Of a stretch of DNA of 64,000 nt, positions 52,438 to 62,895 are shown in pieces. The position numbers and the translations under genes are program-made. The notes below the pieces were generated by a model, which searched no databases, was not told the origin of the DNA, and saw only the letters and a list, made by a program, of their open reading frames with translations. Position 1 is the stretch's first letter, and each line of letters begins with the position of its first letter. This DNA is from Tridacna crocea (taxonomy: Eukaryota; Mollusca; Bivalvia; Cardiida; Cardiidae): assembly GCA_943736015.1 (NCBI GenBank), contig OX031064.1:33169361-33233360 (forward strand), given 5' to 3'.

Positions 52438-52764
52438 GACCAGTGGCAACCATAAATAAACGAAAGCCGATCAAACAATGTGAAAATGGATACAAAATGT
52501 GAAGGATATCGAAATAGTTTCGTATTAAAAAATATAAGTTTTTCAGAGCTTAAATCTAAGGTAAGACTATGATATACCGAAAAGAAAAAAAGTCTACATT
52601 ACCGAATTTAGAAAGATAAAAACTTACCTTTTTTTCACTTAAATAAAAACTATTCCTTTATTTTCTTCTATATTTTACCCATAATTCATCATCTCGATAT
52701 ATACCTTTCTTATCTCAAAGAAAAAACTAGTTGAAAACCTGCCAACACATATTAAAACCTTTAC

Positions 52765-52985
52765 AACGTAATCTTGAAGTTTTTAACAACCCTTGGAAAG
52801 AAAACTTTTGAAAACATTTTTGGCAAAAAAGAGAAAATGCTGGTAACCAGCATTTTCTCCTTTTTCCAAAATGTTTTCTATCCTTCCAAACGTGAATTAC
52901 ATGATTTGAAATAAAACTGAATTTGTCGACTGTAAATGCTTTCAGTCTGGATAAGTCAAAGATTAATTTTGTCATTCGGTAAAAC
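52765..52985 (-). mobile_element. Family A hairpin element, diverged
   Basis: Core GAAAATGCTGGTAACCAGCA; TTTTGTCATTCGGTAAAACTT at the right. Confidence 0.7.
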
Positions 52986-53079
52986 TTAAAACCCTAAAGA
53001 AGCGGAACTAAAATATTTAGTCTGAAAAACTATAAATAATATCTGTTTAAATTTTGCTTTTGGTTTGATTGTTTAAACA

Positions 53080-53158
53080 AAGCAGATAGTGTAAATCAAA
53101 GATCAGATTGCACGTTTTGTGCAGCCTGATCTTGATCTACACTGTCTACAAAGGCAAC
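53080..53158 (+). mobile_element. Family C fragment (hairpin core)
   Basis: AGATAGTGTAGATC-type arms around GCACGTTTTGTGCAG, ending at a TTAA shared with the next family-A copy. Confidence 0.6.
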
Positions 53159-53162
53159 TTAA

Positions 53163-53383
53163 CCACTACCACACAATCCCTACTTTTGACGCCCCTGAGA
53201 AAGAAGCCTTAAGAAAACATTGTGGGAAAAGGAGAAAATGCTGGTAACCAGCATTTTCTCCTTTTCCCACAATGTTTTCTACCCGTTCACAAAACAAATT
53301 TCAAATTTTCAGTCACTTTGATTTTGTCGTCTGCAAATGCGTTCAATTTGTACCAGTCTAAAATATTGTCGTTTGGTAATGAG
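53163..53383 (-). mobile_element. Family A hairpin element
   Basis: TTAACCACTACCACACAATC to TTTGGTAATGAGTTAA, consensus core. Confidence 0.85.
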
Positions 53384-53387
53384 TTAA

Positions 53388-53744
53388 GTATTCAAAGACA
53401 CTTAAAGGGTGTACAAACCATTTCTACCATTCTATTGTAGAATACAATGTCACCCTGTGCCTCGTAGGGCAGTACTTTTAAAATTCTTATTTTTCGACGC
53501 CTGAACACATCCTAATAAATTGCAAAGATTTATATTTTCGAAAACAACATATTTTTAAACTTGTCACAATGTTTTTTCGGCCGTCCTACTAACTGAATTT
53601 ACTTTTTTCTGTACTTTTCTGGGTTTTTTTAAGATCGTCATTTGAAGTAAAAAAAGTTTCAGTGTGAAAAGTTAAGAAAAATAATTAACATCTGAAAAGG
53701 TATTGACGTATCCAAATAAAACCCCCTTGATACCTCAATAACTC
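53388..53744. other. Intergenic, nothing recognised
   Basis: AT-rich unique sequence. Confidence 0.4.
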
Positions 53745-54210
53745 CATAATTATTTATTTTCTGTGAATGATCGCAATTTATTTGATCGAGTGATCACCAT
53801 CGGTGATATTTTCACGAGAGGCGCAGACTAAGCACCATCTGCGATATTTTCCCTCGTGGCTGCGCCATCCGTGAAAATATTACCGGTGGTGTTCACTCGA
53901 TGAAATAAATTTCGATCTTTCACCGAAAAGAACAAATTTTCTATTTATTTCATGCTTTTAACCCTTTCTGGGAGGAGCTTTATCAAAATCCAGCACAGTT
54001 CTTTTCCGTTATTCCCCGTTGCGCACCCCTCCAGCAACGCATTACAATAATACGTCGAGCGCGAGAAATGTAAGGTAAATGACGTCATATTTCTAGCTGG
54101 TTGTCAGGCACGCGCAATTTACTTAGGAACATGAAAATCGGTATTTTCGCTTGTCGTACCCGTGTAATAACGAAAAATATTTCCACTGTTATTTCTCGAT
54201 ATCCTACCGG
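53745..54210 (-). mobile_element. Family E element, copy 5
   Basis: Inverted. Hairpin at 53755-53925 is degraded; ATGACGTCAT near 54079. Confidence 0.75.
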
Positions 54211-54319
54211 AAAACAGGAAAAAAAAAAATAAAACTCTTACATGATAAACATCAAAGTTATGTAATTGCTGTTGCGGAGAGTAGAGATCAAGATCGGACC
54301 GTATAGGTTATCGATCTAC

Positions 54320-54642
54320 ACTGGTCGATACCCATATAGTCGGTAGCGTACAGCACTTGTGAACAGGGGGTGGTAAGTTCGATCCATGGCTCGGCCAATC
54401 TCTTTCCGAGGATTGATGATAGTCATTGTGATAGGATTCATTCCTCTCTCACCGCTGATCATTGTTTAGACGATAGTTATATGGGAAAGCAGCCAGTGGC
54501 TTGGAAAGAAAATTGTGCAGAGTATACAGGTAAAAGATACTTTATGAAAGCTTGGATATATGCACTGGCCGCTGTGATATAGTTCAAGTAATGTTGAAAA
54601 CAGCGTTAAACACCATACAGTCAATCGATCAATAAACGGTAC
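54320..54642 (+). mobile_element. SINE S2, near full length
   Basis: Degenerate head AGTCGGTAGCGTACAGCAC, body GGCTTGGAAAGAAAATTGTG, tail TTGAAAACAGCGTTAAACACC and AATCGATCAAT. Confidence 0.72.
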
Positions 54643-54716
54643 TCATAGATTTCGTTTATTTTCGCGCCATAACAGACTGTTCCATATTGAAAGCATTTAT
54701 AGACAACAATAATTAA

Positions 54717-54922
54717 CCCTTTCCCAAACGACAAACTTTTGGACTAGACCAAATTGAAAGCATTTGCAGACGACAATTCAACACTTGCTGTCTATGATAG
54801 GGTAGAAAACATTGTGGGAAAAGGAGAAAATGCTGGTTACCAGCATTTTCTCCTTTTCCCACAATGTTTTCAAAAGGCTACTATTCCAGACCCGTAAAAA
54901 CCAGGGATTGTTTGGGAAAGGG
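54717..54922 (+). mobile_element. Family A hairpin element
   Basis: TTAACCCTTTCCCAAACGAC to TTTGGGAAAGGGTTAA; consensus core; a short left-arm deletion. Confidence 0.86.
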
Positions 54923-54990
54923 TTAAATATGGTTAAAGTCCAAACCTAGGTAAAAGGGGAAAATGCTGGTCAGCATTTTCTTCTTTTACC

Positions 54991-55332
54991 TTTTACCTAG
55001 GTGTTTTCAGAAACACCACCCCCCTTCCTTAGGATAGTCAATAGTCTTTTGTAAATACCTTTTACCTAGGTGTTTTCAGAAACACCACCCCCCTTCCTTA
55101 GGATAGTCAATAGTCTTTTGTAAATACCTTTTACCTAGGTGTTTTCAGAACCCCCCCTTCCTTAGGAAAGTCAATAGTCTTTTGTAAATACCTTTTACCT
55201 AGGTGTTTTCAGAAACACCCCCCCCCTTCATTAGGATAGTCAATAGTCTTTTGTAAATACCTTTTACCTAGGTGTTTTCAGAAACAACCCCCCCCCTTCC
55301 TTAGGATAGTCAATAGTCTTTTGTAAATACCC
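54991..55332. repeat. Tandem repeat, five units of about 69 bp
   Basis: TTTTACCTAGGTGTTTTCAG at 54991, 55060, 55129, 55193 and 55262, each followed by a C tract and CCTTAGGATAGTCAATAGTC. A family-A-like hairpin half lies just upstream (54950-54990). Confidence 0.92.
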
Positions 55333-55421
55333 TGTCTTTATAAAGTAAATGAAAATCCTTTGACAGTTTTAACAGTCTTAAGTTACATTTAAGCCAATTT
55401 CCAATATCGATTCTTTTGATA

Positions 55422-55641
55422 AGTCAGTCTTTACTCTTGTCCAAATTGAGAACATTTGCAGACGACAAAATAAACGTAACTCAAAAATTGAAATTGCTTC
55501 CAGCAGGAAACACCGTGGGTCGAAAACACTGTTTCCAGCAGGATAGAAAACATTGTGGTTACCGGTTTTTTCTCCTTTTCCTACAATGTTTTCAAAAGGC
55601 TACAATCTCAGGGTCGTAATTCAGCGATTGTTGGTAAAGGG
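55422..55641 (+). mobile_element. Family A element, rearranged core
   Basis: GTCTTTACTCTTGTCCAAAT left arm. The core is duplicated and altered (TTTCCAGCAGG twice); right end TTGGTAAAGGGTTAA. Confidence 0.68.
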
Positions 55642-55645
55642 TTAA

Positions 55646-55866
55646 CCCATTACCACTCAATCCCTACTTTTGACGCCCCTGAGAAAGAAGCCTTTTGAAA
55701 ACACTGGGGGAAAAGGAGAAAATGCTGGTAACCAGCATTTTCTCCTTTTCCCACAGTGTTTTCTACCCTTTCCAGAACAAATTTCTATTTTTCAGTCACC
55801 TTTATTTTGTCGTCTGCAAATGCTTTCAATTTGGACCAGTCCAAAATTGTCTCGTGTGGTAATGAG
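55646..55866 (-). mobile_element. Family A hairpin element
   Basis: Shares TTAA 55642-55645 with its neighbour; consensus core; ends GTGTGGTAATGAGTTAA. Confidence 0.86.
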
Positions 55867-55881
55867 TTAAGCTACCCTTAA

Positions 55882-56155
55882 CCCTCTAACATTCGACAAA
55901 ATTTTAGACTTGTCCTAATTGTAGCCATTTGCAGAAGACAATAAAATGTGGCATGTATCTTGGAATTTGAACTTGAACGGGAATAAAAAATAATGTGGGA
56001 AAAGGAGAGAATGCGGATAACAAACATTTTCTCCTTTTCCTGCAATCGTTTATACTTTTTCAGAGACAAATCTGTTATTTGAGCAACAATTTATTTGTCG
56101 TCTGCCGATACCAATTCTTTCATTTTGGACTAGTCTATTATTAAAAATCGTGTGA
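55882..56155 (+). mobile_element. Family A element, diverged
   Basis: TTAACCCTCTAACATTCGAC; core GAGAATGCGGATAACAAACA; right end eroded at TCGTGTGATAAAA. Confidence 0.65.
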
Positions 56156-56429
56156 TAAAATATATGCCTACATGCACATGTGTGCTGAAATATATATGAA
56201 GCCTATTCTTTTTTTTTTCAGGGAGGGGGGAAATTACATTACGCACAGAAAATAGTTCCAAATAAACTGTCTATGATGACTTTGTCTTGAATCTACAGAT
56301 GACAAAATTTTCAGCTTCAAAAATATTTTGATTTTTTTTTTATTTTCACAAAGAAATCTGATCTGGATCAATAATGTCATAGAAGGTTATCGAAGAGAAA
56401 CTATCAGAGAAAAAAATGTGTTTTTGCTA

Positions 56430-56815
56430 GGAAAAAAGTATCAGGAAAGAAGTATCAGTAAAAATATCAGGAAAACCGTATCAGGGAAAAAAGTATCAGG
56501 AAAAAAGTATCAGGGAAAAAAGTGCCTGGAAGAAGTATCAGGAAAAAAATATCAGGGAAAAGTGCCAGGGAAAAAGTATCAGGGAAAAAAGTGATAGTAA
56601 AAAAAGTAACAGGGGAAAAGTGCCAGGAAAAGTATCAGGGAAAAAAGTGCCAGCAAAAAAGTACCAGGGGAAAAGGTGCCAGGAAAAAGGATCTGGGTAA
56701 AAAGTATTGGGGAAAAAAGTATCAGGGGAAAAAGTGACAGAAAAAAGTATCAGGGAAAAAAGTATCAGGGGAAAAAGTATCGGGAAAAAAGTGCCAGGAA
56801 AAAAGTATTAGTGCC
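56430..56815. repeat. Purine-rich minisatellite (AAAAAAGTATCAGGG units)
   Basis: About 22 short units of 14-18 bp: AAAAAAGTATCAGGG and AAAAAGTGCCAGG variants. Confidence 0.92.
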
Positions 56816-57377
56816 TGTAAGTCAAATTTGTGTTACTTTATCAATATTCATTTTAAATTCTACAGTTATGAACTCGATACTTTGGCAAAAAATATGGGAA
56901 CATTCGAAATAAATAAACACAAATAAAAACCATTCTAATTACTATTATTATACTCCCTGTTCCCAAAACTAATCCGCAAACTAGTGAAAAAGGGAAATAA
57001 ATCACCCGGGAAGGGCGCAGAGTGAAGACACCAGTGTCTGTTTTTAAAACGATATTAAGGGTGTAATTTATCGATTTGTATCTTGATCTAACTGTCAATA
57101 CCCAAAACCCTGATCAAGTCTTGACCTAAAAATACTTCTGTTATCCCCTTTCTGGTCATAGTCCTCTCTTTAACGACCACTGGGAACAAGTACACGGAAC
57201 CTGGTGAAGAGCATTTTCTTCTTTGGGCCACAATAATTTCAAAGCTTCCTTCTACAGGGCTGTCAAGATCGGGATTGTATGGTACTTTTGCCTGTATATA
57301 AAAGAAACAGAAAGATAATAGGTAAAGATAAACTGCAGTAAAGGCTGACTTATGAATTTGTCGTCTATTCAAACATT
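56816..57377. other. Intergenic, almost nothing recognised
   Basis: A diverged family-A core-like piece may lie at 57170-57290 (GTGAAGAGCATTTTCTTCTT). No coding frame. Confidence 0.35.
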
Positions 57378-57610
57378 CACCCATTACAATACAAAATCCC
57401 TACTTTTGACGGTCCTGAGAAAGAAGCCTATAGAAAACATTGTGGGATAAAGGAGAAAATGCTGGTAACCAGCAATTTTTCCTTTATCCCACAATGTTTT
57501 CTACCCGTCATAAAAGAAATTTCAAATTATCGGTCACTTTTAATTTGCCGTCTGCAAATGCTTTCGATTTGGATAGACTTAAAAATGTAATTTTGTCGTT
57601 TGGTAATGAG
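57378..57610 (-). mobile_element. Family A hairpin element
   Basis: ACCCATTACAATACAAAATC to TTTGGTAATGAGTTAA; core GAAAATGCTGGTAACCAGCA with GGATAAAGG stems. Confidence 0.82.
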
Positions 57611-57721
57611 TTAAGAGCACCGAGTATTTTTCGATTTCGATCTAAGTTTATTTTCTTAGTAGATAAAAGGGTAAAAACACGTTTTCTGTGCCCTTCTACC
57701 AATTTTACCCTTTTTCAATTA

Positions 57722-58093
57722 ACGTAGTAGACCCCTGATAGAAAACAGCTATTTCCACAATAATATTATCCTACAAAATTTGCTATGATTAAAAAAAAGA
57801 TGTTATTGTAGTGCTTTAACCAAGCCACTTTTCCCTTTTTTTGTCTTTTCTAGAATTATCATTTATAAATCTAAAACCCCCTATATTTTCATTACAAAGA
57901 GAGATAGTAGTTACCTCCCTTTTCTGAAAACTAAGAAAAGTGTCTACAAATAATTTCAAGATAGGCATGAAGAAATTTCTGGTCCATCAAAATGTGCAAA
58001 AGTATTATACCTGTATAAATCCGTATTTATCAACTAGCTAGAAAAATTCATGCAATGCAGCACTGGTAGTATTAGGGGCCTACTACCTTAACG
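57722..58093 (+). mobile_element. Family J element
   Basis: AACGTAGTAGACCCCTGATA at the left, GGGGCCTACTACCTTAA at the right. It contains the unoccupied site CTTTAACCAAGCC at 57815-57827. Confidence 0.7.
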
Positions 58094-58194
58094 ATCCCGG
58101 GATAAAAGACCTCGAAACACAATGTGCAAAAAACAATATAAATACAGCTGGTTATCGATAATTTCTCCTTTTCTTGCCACGTTTTCTATCTTAA

Positions 58195-58391
58195 TTCTTT
58201 ATCACACATTTACGACTTTTAACTACCCTGGGAAAGAAGCATTTTGGAAACATTGTGGGAAAAGGAGAAAATGCTGGTAACCAGCATTTTCTCCTTTAAA
58301 AAAAAAAAAAATGATTGCACCATTTGAGCAAATTGTCGCCTGCAAATGCTTTCAAGTTAAATATGACTGAAATTTTTTCGTCTGGTAAAGG
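58195..58391 (-). mobile_element. Family A hairpin element
   Basis: TTAATTCTTTATCACACATT to TCTGGTAAAGGGTTCA. The right stem is interrupted by an A tract. Confidence 0.75.
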
Positions 58392-58395
58392 GTTC

Positions 58396-58622
58396 ACTCT
58401 TTACTACACAATCCGGACGTTTGATGACCCTGAAAAAGAAGTCAATAGAATAGAAAACATCGTGGGAAAAGGAGAAAATACTGGTAACCTGCATTTTCTC
58501 CTTTTTCCACAATGTTTTCTACCCTATCAGAGTCAGAAATCATCATTTTAACAAGATTTAATTTGTTGTCTGTAGATGCTTTGAATTTGGTCCGGTCTAG
58601 AAATTTGTCGTTTGGTAAAAAG
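58396..58622 (-). mobile_element. Family A hairpin element
   Basis: ACTCTTTACTACACAATCCG to TTTGGTAAAAAGTTAA; core GAAAATACTGGTAACCTGCA. Confidence 0.78.
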
Positions 58623-58626
58623 TTAA

Positions 58627-58875
58627 CACGTTTCTATCCTATCTTTGAAGCCACCTTCAACATAATTATTGTTTCAAAGCTTTTTTCAGTTCGTATAAGC
58701 CAAAAATCCTTTCGGACATGGGTTTCCAAAAAGAGAAAACGCTCTCCTTTTTTCCATACAAATTATTCTTCTCTTCTTAAGATAATCCCGTACTTTCAGA
58801 CACGTTTAAAATGTCATCTGCAAATTGCTTTCAAATTTGGCTCAGTCTAAAATTTGTTGACTTGGGAAGAGTCAA
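58627..58875 (-). mobile_element. Family A element, heavily degraded
   Basis: Right-arm words GTCATCTGCAAATTGCTTTC and CAGTCTAAAATTTGTTGACT remain; no hairpin core. Confidence 0.45.
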
Positions 58876-58954
58876 AGTGATGTAGTTTATCCCCTTTTTT
58901 TTTGCGGCAAACACAAACTGAAAGAATCCAGATATACATGACCCATCCTCTGTG

Positions 58955-59205
58955 AAAAAGGGGCTAATTGCATCTGCGAAAAGTATCGACTTAGGTCAGC
59001 CCTCGCAGTCCGCACAGGCTGATCCGAGACGACACTTTTCGACACTGTGTGTGATTTTTCTGTTTCACGAGAGTCTGCTGTATTGTAGTATTAAATCTAA
59101 TGTTGACGTAAAGTGCGGTCTCGGATCAGCCCGCGCGGACTGCGCAGGCTGATCCGAGACTACACTTTACGCAAATGTCCGAATGCCCCTTTTCGCGTGT
59201 TGCAC
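58955..59205. mobile_element. Family H hairpin element, copy 3
   Basis: Two hairpins (CGCACAGGCTGATCCGAGAC and its relatives), ending CGCAAATGTCCGAATGCCCC. Confidence 0.75.
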
Positions 59206-59602
59206 GTCATATATATATGTATAAAAAAAACGAGATTAAGATGTATTGACGTCCCCATTAATTTTCGTCCAATTTAGTACACACCGTAATTTTAGCCACA
59301 CTGTTCTACTCTATACCAAAAGAAATATTTGTTGGACAGGATCCTAGAGAAAGCATTTTGAAACGACAAACAAGCTTTACATGTAGCACAAACGATTATT
59401 TCTGTCCCAGGTTGGAAAGAAAAAACACTGCGGGGAAATAAGAAATTGAAAAAATGTACAACTTGTAATGTCTGTTAAATCGTTACCTTGCCTTTTCGCC
59501 AAAGAATTCATATTGTTTGTGTGTGTGTTTTTTCTTTTAATAATTCTTAGACGTTCAATGCATTTTACGACGTTCAACTGTCTACAGCAGCTCACCGCAC
59601 TT
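59206..59602. other. Intergenic, nothing recognised
   Basis: Contains a GTGTGTGTG tract near 59518 that recurs in diverged form near 60185-60200, together with CATTTTACGACGTTCAACTG/CATTTTACGAGATTTTTACG and CTGTCTACAGCAGCT. This is a local direct repeat of about 110 bp. Confidence 0.5.
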
Positions 59603-59606
59603 TTAA

Positions 59607-59760
59607 GTCTTTACCAAACGAAAAAATTTTTAGACTTGTCCAAATTGAAAGCATTTGCAGACGACAAACTCAACGTGACACAAAAGAGTGAAATTTGTTC
59701 TGGAAGGGTAGAAAACATTGTGGAAACAGGAGAAATACTGGTTACCAGCGATGCTGAATA
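59607..59760 (+). mobile_element. Family A, left half
   Basis: TTAAGTCTTTACCAAACGAA to the stem ACATTGTGGAAACAGGAG and ACTGGTTACCAGC, then breaks off. Confidence 0.65.
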
Positions 59761-59894
59761 ACATTTGCTCTTTTTCTGTCATAACTTTTTATCTGTTGAA
59801 ATACCAATCCCAAACCTTTTTCCTTATTTAATAGATAGCCATCCATTTTTTTTTTATTAAAATAGAACAAGTGAACAACTTTAATGTCTGTTAA

Positions 59895-60161
59895 TCCTTT
59901 ACCAAACAGTCCCTGAGATAGAAGCCTTTTGAAAACATTGTGGGAAAATGAGAAAATCCTGGTAACCAGCAGATAAGACCACACAGAACCCGCATTCCAA
60001 TCCCGAATCTGTATCGTGTCTGGTAACCAGCATTTTCTCCTTTTTCCACAATGTTTTCTATCCTGCTGGAAACAAATTTTAATTTTTGAGTTACCTTTAT
60101 TTTGTCTTCTTTGAATGCTTTCAATTTGGACCTGTCTAAAATGTTGTCCTTTGGTAAAGAG
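59895..60161 (-). mobile_element. Family A element with 48-bp insertion in the hairpin tip
   Basis: TTAATCCTTTACCAAACAGT to TTTGGTAAAGAGTTAA. The tip CTGGTAACCAGCA is present at both 59959-59971 and 60020-60032, flanking an insert at 59972-60019. Confidence 0.8.
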
Positions 60162-60295
60162 TTAAATCAAGGAATTCGTATTGTTTGTGTCTATGTGTAT
60201 GTGTTTTTTTTTTAAAAAATGTCTCTTGACGTTCATCGCATTTTACGAGATTTTTACGATGTTTAACTGTCTACAGCAGCTGACAGCACTTTTAA

Positions 60296-60509
60296 CTCTT
60301 TCCCAAACGACAAATTTTAGACTCTTCCAAACTTAAAAAGATTGCAGACGACAATATCAAACTTGATGAAAATGACTGAAAGTTCTCTTAAAGGGTAGAA
60401 AACATTGTGGGAAATGGAGAAATTGCTCGTTACGAGCAATTTCTCCTTTTCCCACAGTGTTTTCAAAAGATTGTAGACACCTCAAAACCAGGCCGTGTTT
60501 GGGAAAGGG
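60296..60509 (+). mobile_element. Family A arms and stem base with family B hairpin tip
   Basis: TTAACTCTTTCCCAAACGAC to TTTGGGAAAGGGTTAA. The stem base GTGGGAAATGGAG is A-type, the tip AAATTGCTCGTTACGAGC is B-type. Confidence 0.8.
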
Positions 60510-60513
60510 TTAA

Positions 60514-60840
60514 GCGGAGATTGTATACAAAAAATCAGACTGCATGTATATACAGACAGGGTGTGATCTTTGACCAAGCATTCTACAAAATACTTCTACC
60601 TCTAATCGATGCCTACGTAGGTACAGGGTTACAATAACACGTTTTTCTAGTTTACGAACAGTCACGATTTCTAGATTTAAATGATGAATGAAAGAAAAAG
60701 GTGTTAAACTTCGAACATTGATTTCTGCAAGTAATGATCTTTTTTTCCTCTTTCTTTTTTTTTTTACTTTCAATTTGTCTTAAATGTAATTTTCAAACCA
60801 GCCCCCCTTTACCCCCCTCCCCCCCCCCCCGTCATCGATT
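60514..60840. other. Intergenic, nothing recognised
   Basis: Pyrimidine tracts at 60738-60770 and a C-rich tract at 60800-60832. Confidence 0.4.
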
Positions 60841-60844
60841 CTCA

Positions 60845-61075
60845 ATTCTCTACCAAGCTATTCCTGTCTCTTTATCGACTCTCTGGGAGAAAACTCATCA
60901 GCAAAAACATTGTGGGAAAAGGAGAAAATACTGGTAAACAGCATTTTCTCCTTTTCCCACAATGTTTTCTACACTTTTAGAGGCATATCGATTACTTCAG
61001 GAATATTTAATGTGCAGTCGAAACATAGTTTGAATTTGAATATGTCTAGTTTTCGGTATTTCGTAAAGGGCCAAA
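60845..61075 (-). mobile_element. Family A hairpin element, diverged
   Basis: TCTACCAAGCTATTCCTGTC; core GAAAATACTGGTAAACAGCA; ends near TTTCGTAAAGGGCCAA. Confidence 0.65.
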
Positions 61076-61124
61076 ACTGACAAACTTTCTTCACTTTTAT
61101 ATTCGCATTTTTTTTGTATATTTG

Positions 61125-61355
61125 TATAGGTTTTATTGCTATTTTCAACGTTATTTGACTTATCACGCGGCTGCCGGTGCAAATACCCTTGTTTCCCTGG
61201 AGTTCCTTCTCCAAGTAACTCGAACAATATTCTTTCCAAGCGTCTGGTTTCTTTCCCGTATAACTATTGTCAAAAACCACCAGTGATGAGAGGGGAATTA
61301 ATTCTGTTGCAATGACTATAATCAGTCTTCGGAAAGAAATCGACCAAGCTTGGAA
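61125..61355 (-). mobile_element. SINE S2 fragment
   Basis: Inverted body: TTTTCAACGTTATTTGACTT at the tail side and TTCTTTCCAAGCGTCTGG within. The head is missing. Confidence 0.6.
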
Positions 61356-61515
61356 GTTCAAAATCCAATTCAAACAATTTAATCAGAATATATAAGGCTA
61401 TCGGTCCAAAATAAAAAAAAAAAATCAGAAATATCATATATTTAAAGTGACTTTTAGATAAGAACATAATATGCACTATAACTTTAGAGTATCGATTGTT
61501 TAAGAAATAATCTTC

Positions 61516-61962
61516 TTTATTTCATGCTTTCCGGTAGGATATCGAGAAATAGCAGTGAAAATATTTTTCGATCTTACACTGGTAACACCAGTGAAAATAC
61601 CGATTTTCACGTTCTTGTTGCCTAGGTTAATTGCGCGTGCCTGACAACCAGATGGGAAATATGACGTCATATACCTTACATTTCACGCGCTTGACGTAAC
61701 GTTGCTATGCGGGAGGGGTACGCCACGGGGAATAAGGGAAAAGAACTGTACTGAATTTTGATAAAGCTCCTCCCAGAAAGGGTTAAAATCATAAAATAAA
61801 TAGAATATTTGTTTTTTTGGGTGAAAGATCGAAATTTATTTCATCTCGTGAACACCATCGGTAATATTTTCACTCGTGGCTGCGCCACTCGTGAAAATAT
61901 TACCGATGGTGTCCACTCGATGAAATAAATTTCGATCTTACACCGAAAAAAACAAATATCCT
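61516..61962 (+). mobile_element. Family E element, copy 6
   Basis: Full-length copy close to copy 1, with ATGACGTCAT at 61663-61672 and the hairpin from about 61812 to 61952. Confidence 0.82.
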
Positions 61963-61965
61963 CTA

Positions 61966-62300
61966 TTTCTATCGTGGTATATCGTTCAATAAACCACGTT
62001 GTGAGTTATGAGGCGCAATGAATAACCCACTCGGGCCCGAGTGGGTTATTCATTGCGCCTCATAACTCACAACGTGGTTTATTGAACGATATACCACGAT
62101 AGAAAGAAGATTATTTCGATTCTAACATGGCAAATTCTTAATGAAAGGAAAACAAGTTCAAACTAAAAGTAAACACGCGGATGAAGATTATGTTCCATTG
62201 AATAACTCACTCATTGAATGACGTCACTCGATATAGGATGACGTCACTCTACATGGATTGTCGCATATTTTACCACGTTTTCCTTGCACTGTGTTTATAG
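61966..62300. mobile_element. Family G palindromic element, perfect copy
   Basis: 61966-62105 is a perfect palindrome with 70-nt arms and no spacer; centre CACTCGGGCCCGAGTG at 62028-62043. The right flank, AAGAAGATTATTTCGATTCT onward, matches the other copy and includes two GATGACGTCACTC-type motifs. Confidence 0.88.
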
Positions 62301-62394
62301 AGCCAAAGTCGCGTGTCATGTTAGAATGTTAAATAATTTCTGGTGTCAGGGGATAGTTTGTGTAAGTTGTCTAAATAGTTATACATCCTAAATA

Positions 62395-62895
62395 ATATAC
62401 AACAAAATATTGATGCATAACATCGATGTCGCCGCAAATCAGTTGTTTCTGAAATAAGGCACATTACATAATTCCAAAAATGACCAATGCAAATTTATGC
62501 AGAACTCGATGAGAAATAAACTGAGAACCCCTAGATAATCTGCAGAATGCAGCTTAAAACTTCAAAAAGAAAGAACCAGTAATGATATGACACAACCATA
62601 GCTATTCTTCCGCGAAATTTAACATAGTTTCAATTTGAGATGTGTACAAAAGCAGTAATAGTAAAACTAGGTTCTAAATTACCGAATTAATATTAAAAAC
62701 AGGTTATGAAATGACCAAAGTGGTCATGAAGTGAGTACAAAATGATCAAAATATATGAAGTAGACTTGGGTACGAAATAGCTTAGGAAAGAAAAGACATG
62801 GTTACGAAATCGCTGGAAGCGAGGATATCAATATGGCTGCATCCATAGGTACTTTTCAAAAGCGAATAAAAATATAGTGCCGCCCCTCATGCGGC
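62395..62895 (+). repeat. Family M dispersed repeat, copy 2
   Basis: Counterpart of 7570-8085. Related end fragments containing GCGCCATTGATGTT occur at about 3290-3345 and 34590-34650. Confidence 0.7.

Larger units (their letters stand above)
51955..52475 (+). mobile_element. SINE S1 split by family B
   Basis: GGCTGGCCATCTAGC and GACGGTGCTATACACCGAGC lie before 52070. After the B element, TTAGGATGGGTTGCGTCTTG, a long C tract and GGCAACCATAAATAAACG continue it. Confidence 0.75.

Noticed and set aside
54370..54582. Frame with KQPVAWKENCAEY, also seen inverted at 29261-29515
   Set aside because: It is the body of SINE S2; copies carry stops and run on both strands.
56328..56912. Lysine-rich frames (GKKYQGKK words)
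   Set aside because: Translation of the AAAAAAGTATCAGGG minisatellite in several frames.
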